A stretch of 64,000 nt of DNA from CAKMZU01 sp965248335 (GTDB lineage: Bacteria; Pseudomonadota; Gammaproteobacteria; Pseudomonadales; DT-91). The first letter of the stretch is position 1. Each line of letters opens with the position of its first letter. This document shows positions 17,799 to 26,626 of this stretch, in pieces. The DNA lies in NCBI GenBank assembly GCA_965248335.1, contig CBDFIY010000002.1, forward strand, positions 248,001 through 312,000. The letters are read 5' to 3'. Below the pieces are notes generated by a model, which worked only from the letters and a program-made list of their open reading frames with translations, had not been told where the DNA came from and searched no databases. The position numbers and the translations under genes are program-made.

Positions 17799-19285
17799 GG
17801 CACATGCCGAGACCTGAGTAGCCATGTGCTGGCTTCGTAAAGCTGTTTTTTTTCTACGAGTAAATAAGTGTTATTGAATGCTCGCAAAAACTCAGGGTCA
17901 AACTTCCTGTGACCACTTATCAGCCAAATGAAATCAGGGCGATAGGTGTCTATTTGATCAAAAAGCCTATGGTGCTGTATGTTGCCGCAGGTATTGATAT
18001 TGACGGTTATTGAAGATTGAAGCTGTCGAAAGTAATAGTTGAAGTAATCGGCTTCATAAGCACAGCTGATGACAAAAAGGCGAGTATTTTCATTTTTGCG
18101 TTGACGTATAACTTCTCTGGCTGCCTCTCTAAATTGCGTTTTTCCTATGCTGCTGTAATAGTCAGTAATAAAAAAAAGCTGAATAAACAAAGCGGCAATA
18201 ACAGATGAGGCGATAATTGTTTTTATTCTTGGGTAGGGGAGTAAGAGAATCCAACGCGCTAGCCCAATAAGAAAAGCGGGCATAATAATCAGAAGATTTT
18301 TATTTGAAGCAATCGGTGTGGATAGGTACGATTTTATAAAAGCAAGGCCTAGAGGTAATAGAAACCACAGGTATAAAAAACCGCCAGAGGACGATAGCCG
18401 GTAATTATTTTTGTTTTTCTTGAATAAAAATAACAATAAAATTGTAAATATAAGTGGTAAACCAATAAAAAGTAAATTGTAAGAAAAAGCGAAATTAATA
18501 AACGAGAGAAATTGCATGATGCCGGGCTTTTTCATCCAGCTTGTGCTGCCACTTAGCTGGTCAAAAAATGCAGGGAGCCAAGGCGTATAAGCAAAAAAAA
18601 GTGCTAAGTAAATCAAGCCCGCTGCTAACCAGTGGTGCAAGTTTTTCTTATAATGAATTAAAAATAGGCATGCGATAATGCCTTGGCAAAAAACAAGCAG
18701 TAATCCAAAGTAATGTAAATAGCTTAAAATACATGCCGTTGTAAAATAGCTTGCTGTCCAAATCAGCGAGTAATTTTTTGAAGCGTGGATGCCTTGTTTA
18801 AATATGTGGATAAATGAATAACTACTGAGTATCGAAAATAATAAGACGAGAGAATAGGATCTTACTTCTTGGCTGTAGCTAATAGCCGGTAAAGAAATGG
18901 CCAGTAAGGCGGCAGCAAGCAAACCTTCGTTCTTTGTAAATAATGTTTTGCCTAGTAAATAAATCGCTGGAATAGATAGGCTACCCGCTAAGGCGGAGGG
19001 AAACCTCAGCCAAAATTCAGAGATTCCTATATACCGCTCAACGAAAAATAACAGTATTTGGTAGCCTGGCGGGTGAACGTCTGATGTTACGGCTTGAATG
19101 ACATCGTTTAGGTGTGTTTTGTGGCTGTAAGACCAGCTGGCTAGTTCGTCGTTCCAGAGTGATTCGGTACTTAGCCCATAAAATCTTAGCCAGGTACCTG
19201 CGATAAAAATGACGGCAAACAAGGCTCCGTGAGAGGAAATTTGTGCGCTAATACGGGCATGATATTTTGTGGGGTATCTAGCCAT
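17795..19285 (-). CDS. GT39/ArnT-like membrane glycosyltransferase
   Basis: 496 aa with about 11-12 hydrophobic segments. The first periplasmic loop has the acidic motif SLWNDELASW and the following HPPGYQ, matching the catalytic Asp/Glu and HPP motif of the PMT_2/ArnT superfamily. These enzymes transfer a sugar from a polyprenyl-phosphate donor on the periplasmic side. The acceptor is unknown. AT-rich relative to neighbours. It ends 2 bases downstream of the CorC-like gene, probably in the same leftward transcript. Confidence 0.85.
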   Translation of the reverse strand: MARYPTKYHARISAQISSHGALFAVIFIAGTWLRFYGLSTESLWNDELASWSYSHKTHLNDVIQAVTSDVHPPGYQILLFFVERYIGISEFWLRFPSALAGSLSIPAIYLLGKTLFTKNEGLLAAALLAISLPAISYSQEVRSYSLVLLFSILSSYSFIHIFKQGIHASKNYSLIWTASYFTTACILSYLHYFGLLLVFCQGIIACLFLIHYKKNLHHWLAAGLIYLALFFAYTPWLPAFFDQLSGSTSWMKKPGIMQFLSFINFAFSYNLLFIGLPLIFTILLLFLFKKNKNNYRLSSSGGFLYLWFLLPLGLAFIKSYLSTPIASNKNLLIIMPAFLIGLARWILLLPYPRIKTIIASSVIAALFIQLFFITDYYSSIGKTQFREAAREVIRQRKNENTRLFVISCAYEADYFNYYFRQLQSSITVNINTCGNIQHHRLFDQIDTYRPDFIWLISGHRKFDPEFLRAFNNTYLLVEKKQLYEASTWLLRSRHVP

Positions 19286-19286
19286 C

Positions 19287-20543
19287 TTATCTCAGTGGAT
19301 AAGCTCTGACTTTTCGTACAAAATTGCCTTCTACAGCAAGAATTTCAAAGGCAATGTTGCCGACTTTAATGCAGGCGGGCGCTTCGGGGAATGTTTCAAG
19401 GTCTTCGATAATTAAACCATTTAACGTTTTAGGGCCATCTAAAGGGAGCTCCCAGCCTGTATGGCGATTGATGTCACGAATGGTTGCTGAGCCCTGAATA
19501 ATAATGGCTCCGTCAGTGGCTAGCTGAAAATCATCCGATTCGTCTTGTAGGTTGGATGTGAACTCACCCACGATTTCTTCGAGTATATCTTCAAGCGTCA
19601 CTAAACCTTTTACCGAGCCGTACTCATCGACAACAATTGAAACGCGTCGTTTATCGCGCTGAAAGTTGATCAGTTGCATATGAAGGTTTGTGGTTTTTGG
19701 CGTAAAAACAGGGTCACGAATAAGCGCATGTAGGGCGGCCTTGTCAAAGACGACTTCCCCTGTGAAAAATCTTGCAAGATTTCGCATGTGTAAAATGCCA
19801 ATGATGTTATCAATATCATCTTCGTAGACCGGCAGTCGAGTGAAATCACATTGCCGAATTTGTTCAAGTAGCGTGCTTTCATCCTGCGCAAAATCTAGCG
19901 CGAAGATTTCATTTCTGGGGACCATGATGTCCTCGACGGTGGCGTTTTCAATGTCGAGGATATTTAAAAGCATACCTTGGTGGTGACGAGGAATAAGATC
20001 ACTCGTTTCACCGACAATAGTTTTCAATTCATCAATGCTGAGCTGGTCCTGCTTCGATTTCTCTGGGTTTATGCCGAAGAGTAAAAGAAGGGTGCGCGTA
20101 ATGAGATTGAGTAGCCAGACGAGGGGGTAAAAAACACGTAAGAGGATCTTGAGTGCTCTTGTGAGGGGGAAAGCAAATTTTTCGGGGTAATAAGCAGCAA
20201 TGGTTTTCGGCGTGATTTCGGCAAAGATTAAAATAATAAGTGTGAGTATGATTGTTGAAATGACAATGCCGACATCGCCAAAAAGACGAATAGCGATGAT
20301 CGTGGCGATAGAGGAAGCGAGGATGTTAACGAGATTGTTACCAATCAGTATCATGCTGATTAAACGCTCAGGTTTATCAAGCAATTCGGCAGCACGCTTT
20401 GCAGACTTGTTTTGTCTGCTCAAGTGCTTAAGGCGATACCTGTTGAGTGATAACATGCTGGTCTCTGAGCCCGAAAAAAAAGCTGAGATCATAATAAGTG
20501 CGACGATCAGGCCGAGAAGAAAGCCCGTGGGTAATTCGTTCAA
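19287..20543 (-). CDS. CNNM/CorC-type transporter with CBS domains (YfjD family)
   Basis: 418 aa. The N-terminal DUF21/CNNM membrane domain has about four spans and starts GFLLGLIVALIMISAFFSGSETSMLSLN, whose signature lies at residues 7-34. Then come two CBS domains (about 195-325, including VEDIMVPRNEIFALD and VVDEYGSVKGLVTLEDILEEIVGE) and a C-terminal CorC/HlyC transporter-associated domain. Proposed role is Mg2+/Co2+ efflux or regulation. Length and order match YfjD/CorB. Confidence 0.92.
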   Translation of the reverse strand: MNELPTGFLLGLIVALIMISAFFSGSETSMLSLNRYRLKHLSRQNKSAKRAAELLDKPERLISMILIGNNLVNILASSIATIIAIRLFGDVGIVISTIILTLIILIFAEITPKTIAAYYPEKFAFPLTRALKILLRVFYPLVWLLNLITRTLLLLFGINPEKSKQDQLSIDELKTIVGETSDLIPRHHQGMLLNILDIENATVEDIMVPRNEIFALDFAQDESTLLEQIRQCDFTRLPVYEDDIDNIIGILHMRNLARFFTGEVVFDKAALHALIRDPVFTPKTTNLHMQLINFQRDKRRVSIVVDEYGSVKGLVTLEDILEEIVGEFTSNLQDESDDFQLATDGAIIIQGSATIRDINRHTGWELPLDGPKTLNGLIIEDLETFPEAPACIKVGNIAFEILAVEGNFVRKVRAYPLR

Positions 20544-20606
20544 GCAAAAAATTCCTGCGTTTTACTGGAAGAGTTATCTTGCAGTATTGTCCGTGTTCGT
20601 TCAACG

Positions 20607-21422
20607 TTATTGTCGTTTTAATATGATTTCTAGAGCAAACTTTGAGCCAAAATAACTTAGCATAAGTACAATGAAACCTATGATTGTGAGTTTAGCTGCT
20701 GTTGTTCCACGCCAGCCAAATGCGAAATGCCCAAATAAGAAAAAGGCAAAAATGACCCATGCAAGCAAGCTCAATATTGATTTGTGAATCAGGTGCTGTG
20801 CAAACATGTCATCAAGGAAAATAAAACCAGAGAGTATTGATAGAGTCAGAAAGATAAAGCCGTAAATGATGAGTTCAATGAGCATTTTATCCATCGTTTG
20901 CAAAGGAGGGAGGTAACGAAAGAGCCCGTTAAAAGTGTGTTGCTTCAGAAAGTGTTCTTGGTAGGCCAATAATAAAGCTTGAGCGGTGGCCAGAGTTAGT
21001 AGGCTATAAGCAAGTACGGATAAAATGATATGCGTGATTACTCCTTGCTCCGATATGATTTTAGCGATTGGGCTTTGGATGAATAAGCTAGCTAAAATGC
21101 TGATGATAGTAAAAGGCAGCATAATGACAACAAGGTTAACGATGTCCATTTTTCGGCATAAGGCCAGCAGCGAGATAATAGAAATAACGGCAAAAATTAA
21201 AGAAGGGACTTTATAAAAGTCGAGTAGAAGGTGCGGCCCAGGGAACAGTGTTAATTTCACTGAAAAGATATGGAGTATGGCCGCAATAAAAAAAAGCACC
21301 AAAAATCCTTTTGGAACGATTTTCGTGCTGCCTTGTTTTATCTTGCTAGTAAGGTGCTTGATGAGCCAGAAAAAGCTGATCGTATACAGCGCGACAGTTG
21401 TCAGGCCAATAAATAGTTGCAT
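20607..21422 (-). CDS. ypjD: YpjD-like inner membrane protein, cytochrome c assembly (CcsA) domain
   Basis: 271 aa from the ATG at 21422; an in-frame extension upstream to 21503 gives a non-hydrophobic, unlikely N-terminus. About eight membrane spans. The HIILSVLAYSLLTLATAQALLLA segment and the C-terminal IHKSILSLLAWVIFAFFLFGH with conserved His match the HemX/CcsA-like domain of YpjD. In gammaproteobacteria this gene is commonly next to ffh, in divergent orientation, as here. Role in cytochrome maturation is inferred from the family name; direct evidence in the sequence is limited. Confidence 0.87.
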   Translation of the reverse strand: MQLFIGLTTVALYTISFFWLIKHLTSKIKQGSTKIVPKGFLVLFFIAAILHIFSVKLTLFPGPHLLLDFYKVPSLIFAVISIISLLALCRKMDIVNLVVIMLPFTIISILASLFIQSPIAKIISEQGVITHIILSVLAYSLLTLATAQALLLAYQEHFLKQHTFNGLFRYLPPLQTMDKMLIELIIYGFIFLTLSILSGFIFLDDMFAQHLIHKSILSLLAWVIFAFFLFGHFAFGWRGTTAAKLTIIGFIVLMLSYFGSKFALEIILKRQ

Positions 21423-21656
21423 AGTGATCAAGGTTGGCCGTAGTTGTCCGGTTGTTGAGAAAGTGTAAATGTCTGATTTGCGGGAATAATGAATAAAAAG
21501 CAAAAGATGCTTAATGTTTCACCCGTTATATTCCACGCTAAAGTGGTTTATAATAGTTGATTACTGAAGTAAAAAGCTAGTTTTCACATCGGCGATTTTT
21601 TTGCTGACATTAAGACTGCAGTATTTCCATGATTTAACCCATATAGAGCAATGCGT

Positions 21657-23057
21657 ATGTTTGAGAACTTAACGGATCGTTTATCAGCAACGTTAAAGAC
21701 GGTCACAGGTCAGGCGCGTTTATCAGAAGATAATATCAAAGCGGCTTTAAGAGATGTCCGTATGGCATTGCTTGAGGCTGATGTAGCGATGCCTGTGGTG
21801 AAGCAGTTCGTGGATTCGGTAAAAGAAAAAGCCGTGGGCGATACCGTACTCGCCAGCTTAAATCCGGGGCAGGCCTTCGTAAAAATTGTCCAAGGTGAAC
21901 TTGAGGCTATTTTAGGGGCAGAAACTTCAACCCTTCAATTCAATCAGCAGCCACCGGCGGTCATTTTAATGGCGGGCCTTCAGGGTGCAGGTAAAACGAC
22001 GTCTACTGCTAAGCTTGCCAAGTATTTAAAAGAGACGCAGAAAAAATCTGTCATGGTTGTGAGTGCGGATGTTTATCGCCCCGCCGCAATTGAGCAGCTA
22101 AAAACGGTTGCAAGCTCTGTGGGGGTGGCGTGTTTCCCGTCGGATGCCTCTCAAAAGCCAGTGGATATCGTCAATGGCGCAATAAAAGAAGCCAAGCTTA
22201 AATTTGCCGATGTGCTTATTGTCGATACGGCGGGTCGTCTTGCGATAGATGATGCCATGATGGATGAGATTAAGGCGCTCAATAAGGCCGTTAACCCTTG
22301 TGAAACGCTGTTTGTCGTTGATGCAATGACGGGGCAGGATGCGGCCAATACCGCAAAAGCCTTTTCCGACGCGCTGCCTTTAACGGGTGTTATCCTGACA
22401 AAGGCAGATGCAGATTCTCGTGGCGGTGCTGCTTTGTCTGTACGCGTTATCACAGGTAAGCCGATTAAGTTTATGGGGGTAGGTGAGAAGCTTGATGCAT
22501 TAGAGCCATTTCACCCCGATCGTATAGCATCACGTATTTTAGGTATGGGTGATGTGCTTTCTTTGATTGAGGAAGCTGAGCAAAAGCTTGATAAGAAAAA
22601 AGCCGAAAAGCTCGCCAAGAAAATATCCAAAGGGAAAAAGTTTGATCTTGATGATTTCAAAGATCAGCTTCAGCAGATGAAAAACATGGGCGGCATTTCA
22701 TCGATGATGGATAAAATGCCGGGTATGGCTGGTATGGGTGCTATGGCGAAAGAGCAAGTTGACGGCAAGCAATTCAACCAAATGGAAGCCATCATTAACT
22801 CAATGACTCCTGCGGAGCGGCGTAATCCTGATGTGTTGAATGGTTCCAGAAAGCGGCGTATTACGGTAGGTTCGGGTACGCAGGTTCAAGATTTAAATCG
22901 GTTGATCAAGCAGCATAAGCAAATGCAGAAAATGATGAAAAAAATGTCTCAAAAAGGCGGCATGCAGAAAATGATGCGAGGCATGCAGGGTATGATGGGG
23001 CAGGGCGGTATGTCTGGCGGCATCCCTCCGCATTTGATGGGCAATAAGAGAAAGTGA
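21657..23057 (+). CDS. ffh: Signal recognition particle protein Ffh
   Basis: 466 aa from the ATG at 21657 (MFENLTDRL, the family N-terminus); an ATG two codons earlier is possible. N domain 1-90. The GTPase G domain has the P-loop GLQGAGKTT at 107-115 and DTAGR and TKADADSRGG motifs. The C-terminal Met-rich M domain binds 4.5S RNA and signal sequences, ending in Gly/Met repeats. Acts with FtsY (encoded at 39357) in co-translational membrane targeting. It stands upstream of the rpsP operon as in many gammaproteobacteria. Confidence 0.98.
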   Translation: MFENLTDRLSATLKTVTGQARLSEDNIKAALRDVRMALLEADVAMPVVKQFVDSVKEKAVGDTVLASLNPGQAFVKIVQGELEAILGAETSTLQFNQQPPAVILMAGLQGAGKTTSTAKLAKYLKETQKKSVMVVSADVYRPAAIEQLKTVASSVGVACFPSDASQKPVDIVNGAIKEAKLKFADVLIVDTAGRLAIDDAMMDEIKALNKAVNPCETLFVVDAMTGQDAANTAKAFSDALPLTGVILTKADADSRGGAALSVRVITGKPIKFMGVGEKLDALEPFHPDRIASRILGMGDVLSLIEEAEQKLDKKKAEKLAKKISKGKKFDLDDFKDQLQQMKNMGGISSMMDKMPGMAGMGAMAKEQVDGKQFNQMEAIINSMTPAERRNPDVLNGSRKRRITVGSGTQVQDLNRLIKQHKQMQKMMKKMSQKGGMQKMMRGMQGMMGQGGMSGGIPPHLMGNKRK

Positions 23058-23108
23058 GGCTTTTTCGGCTGCGCTACGCCAAGCTTATATAATATCTTGT
23101 TAAAAAGG

Positions 23109-23137
23109 TTTCAATTGCGGCATTAATTTCGTAGAAT
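23109..23137 (+). promoter_or_regulatory. Possible sigma-70 promoter of the rpsP operon
   Basis: TTTCAA (23109-23114) and TAGAAT (23132-23137) are separated by 17 bases and lie ~60 bases before rpsP. The match is moderate and identified by eye only. Confidence 0.35.
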
Positions 23138-23197
23138 GTCGCGCCTTTGAATTTGGGTTTGCGCTCAATATTTATACGATAAATCCGGGAATAACAC

Positions 23198-23452
23198 ATG
23201 GTAACTATTCGATTAGCTCGAAGCGGCTCAAAGAAGCGTCCTTTTTATCACATTACTGTGGCTGATAGCCGTCGTTCACGTGATGGTCGCTATATCGAGC
23301 GTCTAGGTTTCTTCAACCCTATCGCTCGTGGCCAAGAAGAAGTATTACGTCTTGACCAAGCACGTTTAGAGCATTGGGTTAAGCAAGGTGCACAATTGTC
23401 TGAGCGTGTCGCTAAGTTAGTGAAAAGCGCGCCAGCAGCAGAAGCCGCTTAA
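23198..23452 (+). CDS. rpsP: 30S ribosomal protein S16
   Basis: 84 aa, complete. Conserved N-terminus MVTIRLARSGSKKRPFYHI and the DSRRSRDGRYIERLGFFNP block. Structural component of the small ribosomal subunit. First gene of the rpsP-rimM-trmD-rplS operon; rimM starts 11 bases after its stop. Confidence 0.99.
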   Translation: MVTIRLARSGSKKRPFYHITVADSRRSRDGRYIERLGFFNPIARGQEEVLRLDQARLEHWVKQGAQLSERVAKLVKSAPAAEAA

Positions 23453-23463
23453 CTTTTAATTCG

Positions 23464-23985
23464 ATGAAGAAAACTGACGATTATCTTGTTCTTGCAAAAA
23501 TTGTCGGTTATCACGGCTTGCAAGGTCATGTAAAAGTAAAAGTATTTACCGAATCTTTAGCAAGCTTTGAAGCGTATAAAACCTTTTATATTACTGTAGA
23601 TGGTGCGCAGGTAGCGCTGGATGTTGAAAACGTAAAGCAGCATGGTCGGTCGGTTGTTGTTAAATTTAAGCAATATAACGATCGCACGCAGGCTGAGGAG
23701 CTGGGTAAAGCGCTGTTAGCTATACCTGCGGATGATCTGCCAACGCTGGATGATCACGAGTATTATTGGCGAGAGCTGGTAGGTTTGGTAGTGACATCTG
23801 ATGACGGCTGCTTAGGTGTTGTCGATCATTTGCTAGAAACCGGTTCAAACGACGTGTTAGTGGTTAAGCCGACGGCCGACAGTTTGGATGATAGAGAGCG
23901 TTTATTACCCTATTTGCCGGATGTTATTAGAAAGGTAGACTTAACAGCTGGCAATATGATGGTCGTATGGGATAGCGAATTTTAA
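23464..23985 (+). CDS. rimM: Ribosome maturation factor RimM
   Basis: 173 aa. N-terminal RimM beta-barrel domain starting LAKIVGYHGLQGHVKVKVFTE, then a PRC-like barrel with YYWRELVGLVV and ETGSNDVLVVKP, ending LLPYLPDVIRKVDL. Assists 16S rRNA processing and 30S assembly by binding S19. Standard position between rpsP and trmD. Confidence 0.97.
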   Translation: MKKTDDYLVLAKIVGYHGLQGHVKVKVFTESLASFEAYKTFYITVDGAQVALDVENVKQHGRSVVVKFKQYNDRTQAEELGKALLAIPADDLPTLDDHEYYWRELVGLVVTSDDGCLGVVDHLLETGSNDVLVVKPTADSLDDRERLLPYLPDVIRKVDLTAGNMMVVWDSEF

Positions 23986-23993
23986 GTGCGTAA

Positions 23994-24764
23994 ATGTCAA
24001 TGAATTTTGCGGTCGTTACGATTTTTCCTGAAATGCTTGCGGCAATGACTGATTTTGGCGTAATTTCGCGAGCGATTAAGCAGGGTTTGATTTCGGTGCA
24101 AGGGTTTAACCCAAGAAATTACACCGAAAATCGGCATCGAACAGTCGACGATCGTCCCTTTGGTGGCGGGCCCGGCATGGTTATGATGGCAAAGCCTTTA
24201 GAAGCAGCCATTAATGAGGCGAAAGCGTCATTGAATACGCCTGCTAGCGTGATATATTTGTCACCACAAGGTGTGCCTTTTACGCAGGCGAAAGCGATAG
24301 CATTATCGCAGTTAGAGAATATTATTTTAGTCGCTGGCCGCTACGAAGGTATTGATCAGCGTGTAATTGATCATTGTGTTGATGAAGAAATATCAATCGG
24401 TGATTTTGTTGTCAGTGGCGGTGAGCTGCCGGCAATGATGGTAGTGGATGCTGTATCGCGCTGTTTGCCGAATGTTTTAGGGCATAGCGAAAGCGCAGCG
24501 CAGGATTCTTTCTTTGAGGGTCTGCTTGATTGTCCGCACTATACGCGGCCGGTTGAGTACCAAGGGGAATGTGTGCCAGATGTGCTTTTGTCAGGGCACC
24601 ACAAGGCAATAAGCGAGTGGCGTTTAATGCAATCATTGGGTCAAACCTGGTTGCGCCGCCCCGACATACTAGAGCAATTGAGTTTAACAGATGAACAGCA
24701 GCGACTGCTTGCCGAGTTTCAAAGGCAGTGGCAAGCAAACAGCGAAACAGGAGCTAAATCATGA
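23994..24764 (+). CDS. trmD: tRNA (guanine-N1)-methyltransferase
   Basis: 256 aa. SPOUT-class enzyme methylating G37 of tRNAs. Conserved TIFPEMLAA near the N-terminus, DDRPFGGGPGMVMMA (about 51-65), LVAGRYEGIDQRV and the trefoil-knot segment EEISIGDFVVSGGELPAM. The second Met (MNF) is an alternative start. Its stop overlaps the rplS start by 4 bases. Confidence 0.98.
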   Translation: MSMNFAVVTIFPEMLAAMTDFGVISRAIKQGLISVQGFNPRNYTENRHRTVDDRPFGGGPGMVMMAKPLEAAINEAKASLNTPASVIYLSPQGVPFTQAKAIALSQLENIILVAGRYEGIDQRVIDHCVDEEISIGDFVVSGGELPAMMVVDAVSRCLPNVLGHSESAAQDSFFEGLLDCPHYTRPVEYQGECVPDVLLSGHHKAISEWRLMQSLGQTWLRRPDILEQLSLTDEQQRLLAEFQRQWQANSETGAKS

Positions 24765-25123
24765 GCAAAACTAGCATCATTGAGAAAATTGAAACCGCAC
24801 AAATGAGTAAAACACTGCCCGATTTTGGTTCAGGTGATACCGTTGTTGTTCAGGTGAAAGTAAAAGAGGGCGATCGTGAGCGTCTTCAGGCATTTGAAGG
24901 TGTTGTGATTGCACGACGTAACCGTGGCCTTAACTCCGCGTTTACCGTACGTAAAATCTCTCATGGCGTAGGCGTAGAGCGTACCTTCCAAGCATACAGC
25001 CCTTTGGTTGATAGTGTAGAAGTGAAACGTCGTGGTGATGTTCGCCAAGCGAAGCTTTACTATCTTCGTGAGTTGACCGGTAAAGCGGCAAGAATTAAAG
25101 AAAAGTTGGCTAAAAAGTCATAA
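24761..25123 (+). CDS. rplS: 50S ribosomal protein L19
   Basis: 120 aa. Conserved segments FGSGDTVVVQVKVKEGDRERLQ, RRNRGLNSAFTVRKIS and VERTFQAYSPLVDSVEV are spread over the protein; the end RQAKLYYLRELTGKAARIKEKL is typical. Last gene of the operon, overlapping trmD by 4 bases and followed by a clear terminator. Confidence 0.99.
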   Translation: MSKTSIIEKIETAQMSKTLPDFGSGDTVVVQVKVKEGDRERLQAFEGVVIARRNRGLNSAFTVRKISHGVGVERTFQAYSPLVDSVEVKRRGDVRQAKLYYLRELTGKAARIKEKLAKKS

Positions 25124-25131
25124 TCTTTTCG

Positions 25132-25154
25132 AAAAGCGCGAAAGCGCTTTTTTT
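25132..25154 (+). terminator. Rho-independent terminator of the rpsP operon
   Basis: AAAAGCGC and GCGCTTTT form an 8-bp stem around a GAAA tetraloop, followed by a run of T to 25154. It lies 8 bases after the rplS stop. Confidence 0.92.
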
Positions 25155-25537
25155 ATGTCAACATAAACGTCAAGCGACAAGATCGGCTGCATTTGTTGCT
25201 GGTTTATGTGGCTATTTGCATTCATGGCAATGAAATAAGGAACTCCCCCCAATTTAGTTGGTCAGTAACTGAGCGAAGATAATCATGCGCTCAGCTTTTT
25301 GGAATCGGCCAAGGCATTGTGCTACTTTATTGGGTGTTGGTTGCGATGTGTTATTGCATATCCTTACTTCACATCTTTTAAATGACGGTACAAATTTGGG
25401 TGTTGTTTAGTTTTCTGCCAAGGCATAGTGGCGTGTTTATTGTGCAAATATACAAATGTTGGCGACTGCTGATGGCGCATTACACGGCGCTTCATTTGTG
25501 CGCTTGGTTTCTTATACTTTGTAGAGAGATATAATCT
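25155..25537. other. Intergenic region without identified gene
   Basis: About 380 bases between the rplS terminator and dsbC. I see no convincing ORF, tRNA or small RNA. A direct repeat of the short phrase GGTGTTG and AT-rich sequence near 25505 could belong to the dsbC promoter, but no clear -35/-10 pair stands out. Confidence 0.4.
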
Positions 25538-26287
25538 ATGAAAGCTGGTGTTTTACTCCTTATTCTCATGCTGTCTGCCGCGCAGTCTTTTTCTGCCGCA
25601 GCGAGCCAAAAAGAAACTGATGATTTCAAGAAAGCATTTTCTACGAAGCTTTCGTCAATTAATCCTGCATTTAAAATTGAATCTGTGACGCCTTCAGCGA
25701 TGCCTTTACTTTACGAAGTGCAGGTAATCGATGGCCCTTTGCTTTATGTACATGCGTCTGGCGATTATATGCTAGCAGGCAATTTGTTTAGTCTGACAGG
25801 TGATGAGATTGAGAATTTAACGGAGAAGCGCGCTAATGATGCACGTAAAGTGCTGATGGGTGAGGTGAAAAAAGCGAAAGGCATTGTATTTTCTCCAAAG
25901 CCACCGGAAAAAATCAAAGCGAATATCTACGTGTTCACCGATGTGGATTGTGGTTATTGCCGCAAGTTGCATCAAGAGGTGTCGAAGCTAAATGAAGCTG
26001 GGATTGCTGTTCATTACTTGGCTTTTCCAAGGGCGGGCGTCGGTAGCGCATCTTATAAGAAAATCGCGACGGCTTGGTGTGCAAAGAACCCTAATGAGGT
26101 TATGAATAAACTTAAAAACCGTCAGTCAGTTGACATTATAGCGTGTGAAAATCCCGTAGCTGTACAGTATGAGTTGGGCAAAAAAATGGGCGTTAATGGT
26201 ACACCTGCTATTTTGTTAGAAGACGGCACTTTAATTCCGGGTTATCGACCGGCTGAAGACTTAATTAAAATTATCTTGAAAAAATAG
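25538..26287 (+). CDS. dsbC: Periplasmic disulfide isomerase DsbC/DsbG
   Basis: 249 aa. Signal peptide about 1-23. A small N-terminal dimerisation domain (about 25-85) is followed by a thioredoxin-fold domain with the active site C138-G-Y-C141 in FTDVDCGYC. A second Cys pair, C181 and C203, matches the structural disulfide of DsbC. The cis-Pro motif GVNGTPAILLEDG is present. Rearranges wrong disulfides and is kept reduced by DsbD (4797-6596). CGYC favours DsbC over DsbG, in which CPYC is usual. Confidence 0.93.
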   Translation: MKAGVLLLILMLSAAQSFSAAASQKETDDFKKAFSTKLSSINPAFKIESVTPSAMPLLYEVQVIDGPLLYVHASGDYMLAGNLFSLTGDEIENLTEKRANDARKVLMGEVKKAKGIVFSPKPPEKIKANIYVFTDVDCGYCRKLHQEVSKLNEAGIAVHYLAFPRAGVGSASYKKIATAWCAKNPNEVMNKLKNRQSVDIIACENPVAVQYELGKKMGVNGTPAILLEDGTLIPGYRPAEDLIKIILKK

Positions 26288-26488
26288 TCCGTAGTGACCC
26301 TTGAGAAACCTCCCGAAGCCTACAAAGGCTTGTCATTTGTTTGACAAGCCATCGGGCAGTGCTTAAAGTAGCCCTCCTTAATTTCACCAATATATCTTAG
26401 CTTTTTATTAATAATGAAGACGATGCCAATAAAAGGCATTGCGTGAACTTTTGAAAGTCCGTTAGTCAAATCTGTGTACGTTAGTTTT

Positions 26489-26516
26489 TTGTCAATTCCA
26501 AATCTGGAATTATAGC
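26489..26516 (+). promoter_or_regulatory. Promoter-like sites with a palindrome upstream of hom
   Basis: TTGTCA (26489-26494) and TATAGC (26511-26516) are 16 bases apart. The spacer is occupied by a perfect palindrome, AATTCCA-AATC-TGGAATT (26494-26511), which could be an operator for the threonine-branch genes. The regulator is unknown. Confidence 0.4.
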
Positions 26517-26626
26517 GTTGCAGTTAATTGGGTTACCTCCGGGCTCTTAAAATGATTTTATTACCGTTAAGGTATATGGTTCTGATGGTATTAGCGATAA
26601 TACAAATTTCGCACGAGGACGTTGAG